Positions 20,285 through 20,453 of a stretch of 20,453 nt of DNA are shown piece by piece (positions within the stretch are counted from its first letter, which is position 1; each line of letters starts with the position of its first letter). Under the pieces are notes generated by a model, which ran no database searches, was not told the DNA's origin, and was given only the letters and a program-made list of their open reading frames with translations. Source of the DNA: JASFRS01 sp050114795 (GTDB lineage: Bacteria; Pseudomonadota; Alphaproteobacteria; Sphingomonadales; CAKZYD01); the NCBI GenBank assembly GCA_050114795.1, contig JASFRS010000023.1, positions 1-20,453 on the forward strand, written 5' to 3'. The position numbers and the translations under genes were made by a program.

Positions 20285-20453
20285 TCAATTATTTTTGACC
20301 ATGAAACTTGTAAGGGCTTCGTCATATTCTGCCTGACTGATTTCGCCACGGTCGCGCAAATTTTTCAATGTTGAAAGCCTATCCATATTTTCATGGGTTC
20401 GCTTGGCCGGGCTGCGAATATACTCTGCCGGCCCTAATCGATAGACAATAGCG
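20285..20453 (-). CDS. SHOCT-domain protein, C-terminal part (cut by window edge)
   Basis: A minus-strand frame is open from the right edge to a TGA at 20285-20287 and encodes about 55 residues. It reads AIVYRLGPAEYIRSPAKRTH, then ENMDRLSTLKNLRDRGEISQ and AEYDEALTSFMVKNN. The RLSTLKNLRDRGEISQAEYD part is a textbook SHOCT motif. The N-terminal portion, presumably the membrane part, lies outside the window. This makes three related small genes in a row on the same strand. The 104-bp gap to 20180 shows no feature I can name. Confidence 0.8.
   Translation of the reverse strand, partial: AIVYRLGPAEYIRSPAKRTHENMDRLSTLKNLRDRGEISQAEYDEALTSFMVKNN

Noticed and set aside
1..20453. CRISPR array, tRNA/rRNA genes, insertion sequence or prophage
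   Set aside because: No regularly spaced repeats, cloverleaf-like sequences, transposase or phage structural genes were seen by eye; short or diverged RNA genes could be missed.

Overview
The window looks like chromosomal DNA from a Gram-negative, probably marine, alphaproteobacterium. This rests on two TonB-dependent outer-membrane receptors, a complete cobalamin uptake operon behind a B12 riboswitch, a spinster-like MFS transporter, a ToxR/CadC-type regulator with a TPR tail and moderate GC content. No rRNA, tRNA, CRISPR array, insertion sequence or phage structural gene was seen. The genus cannot be fixed from the sequence alone.

Layout. Positions 1-123 hold the 3' end of an unidentified gene and its terminator. 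At 239-1275 two small secreted TPR proteins, clearly paralogous, face each other. From 6106 down to about 1334 (minus strand) lie a cobalamin riboswitch and btuB-btuF-btuC-btuD, coupled by overlapping stop and start codons; one of the TPR genes follows 58 bp later and may be the last gene of the operon. At 9129-6147 (minus) an M1-family zinc metallopeptidase overlaps a small DUF6702-like secreted protein. A divergent intergenic region leads to a plus-strand transmembrane winged-helix/TPR regulator (9441-11723) and a small secreted protein with a stand-alone TonB C-terminal-like domain (11896-12378). A bidirectional terminator follows.

The next block is a minus-strand catabolic or uptake locus: LysR regulator (18522-17476), a gene-free 550 bp stretch, an alpha/beta hydrolase (16924-16109), a TonB-dependent receptor with an EF-hand-like loop (16091-13761), an intergenic attenuator-like terminator, and a spinster-type MFS transporter (13689-12433). 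The simplest model is that an unknown ester, lactone or similar small molecule is imported by the receptor, moved by the MFS protein and cut by the hydrolase under LysR control.

The right end is the least explained part. An AT-rich two-gene plus-strand unit (18593-19623) matches no family I recognise; its second gene starts at a TTG codon overlapping the first gene. Beyond it are three related small minus-strand genes encoding short membrane and SHOCT-tailed proteins, the last cut by the window edge. The most interesting leads are the orphan two-gene unit, the SHOCT mini-array, the convergent cysteine-paired TPR paralogs, and a riboswitch expression platform with two mutually exclusive helices and two candidate btuB starts.
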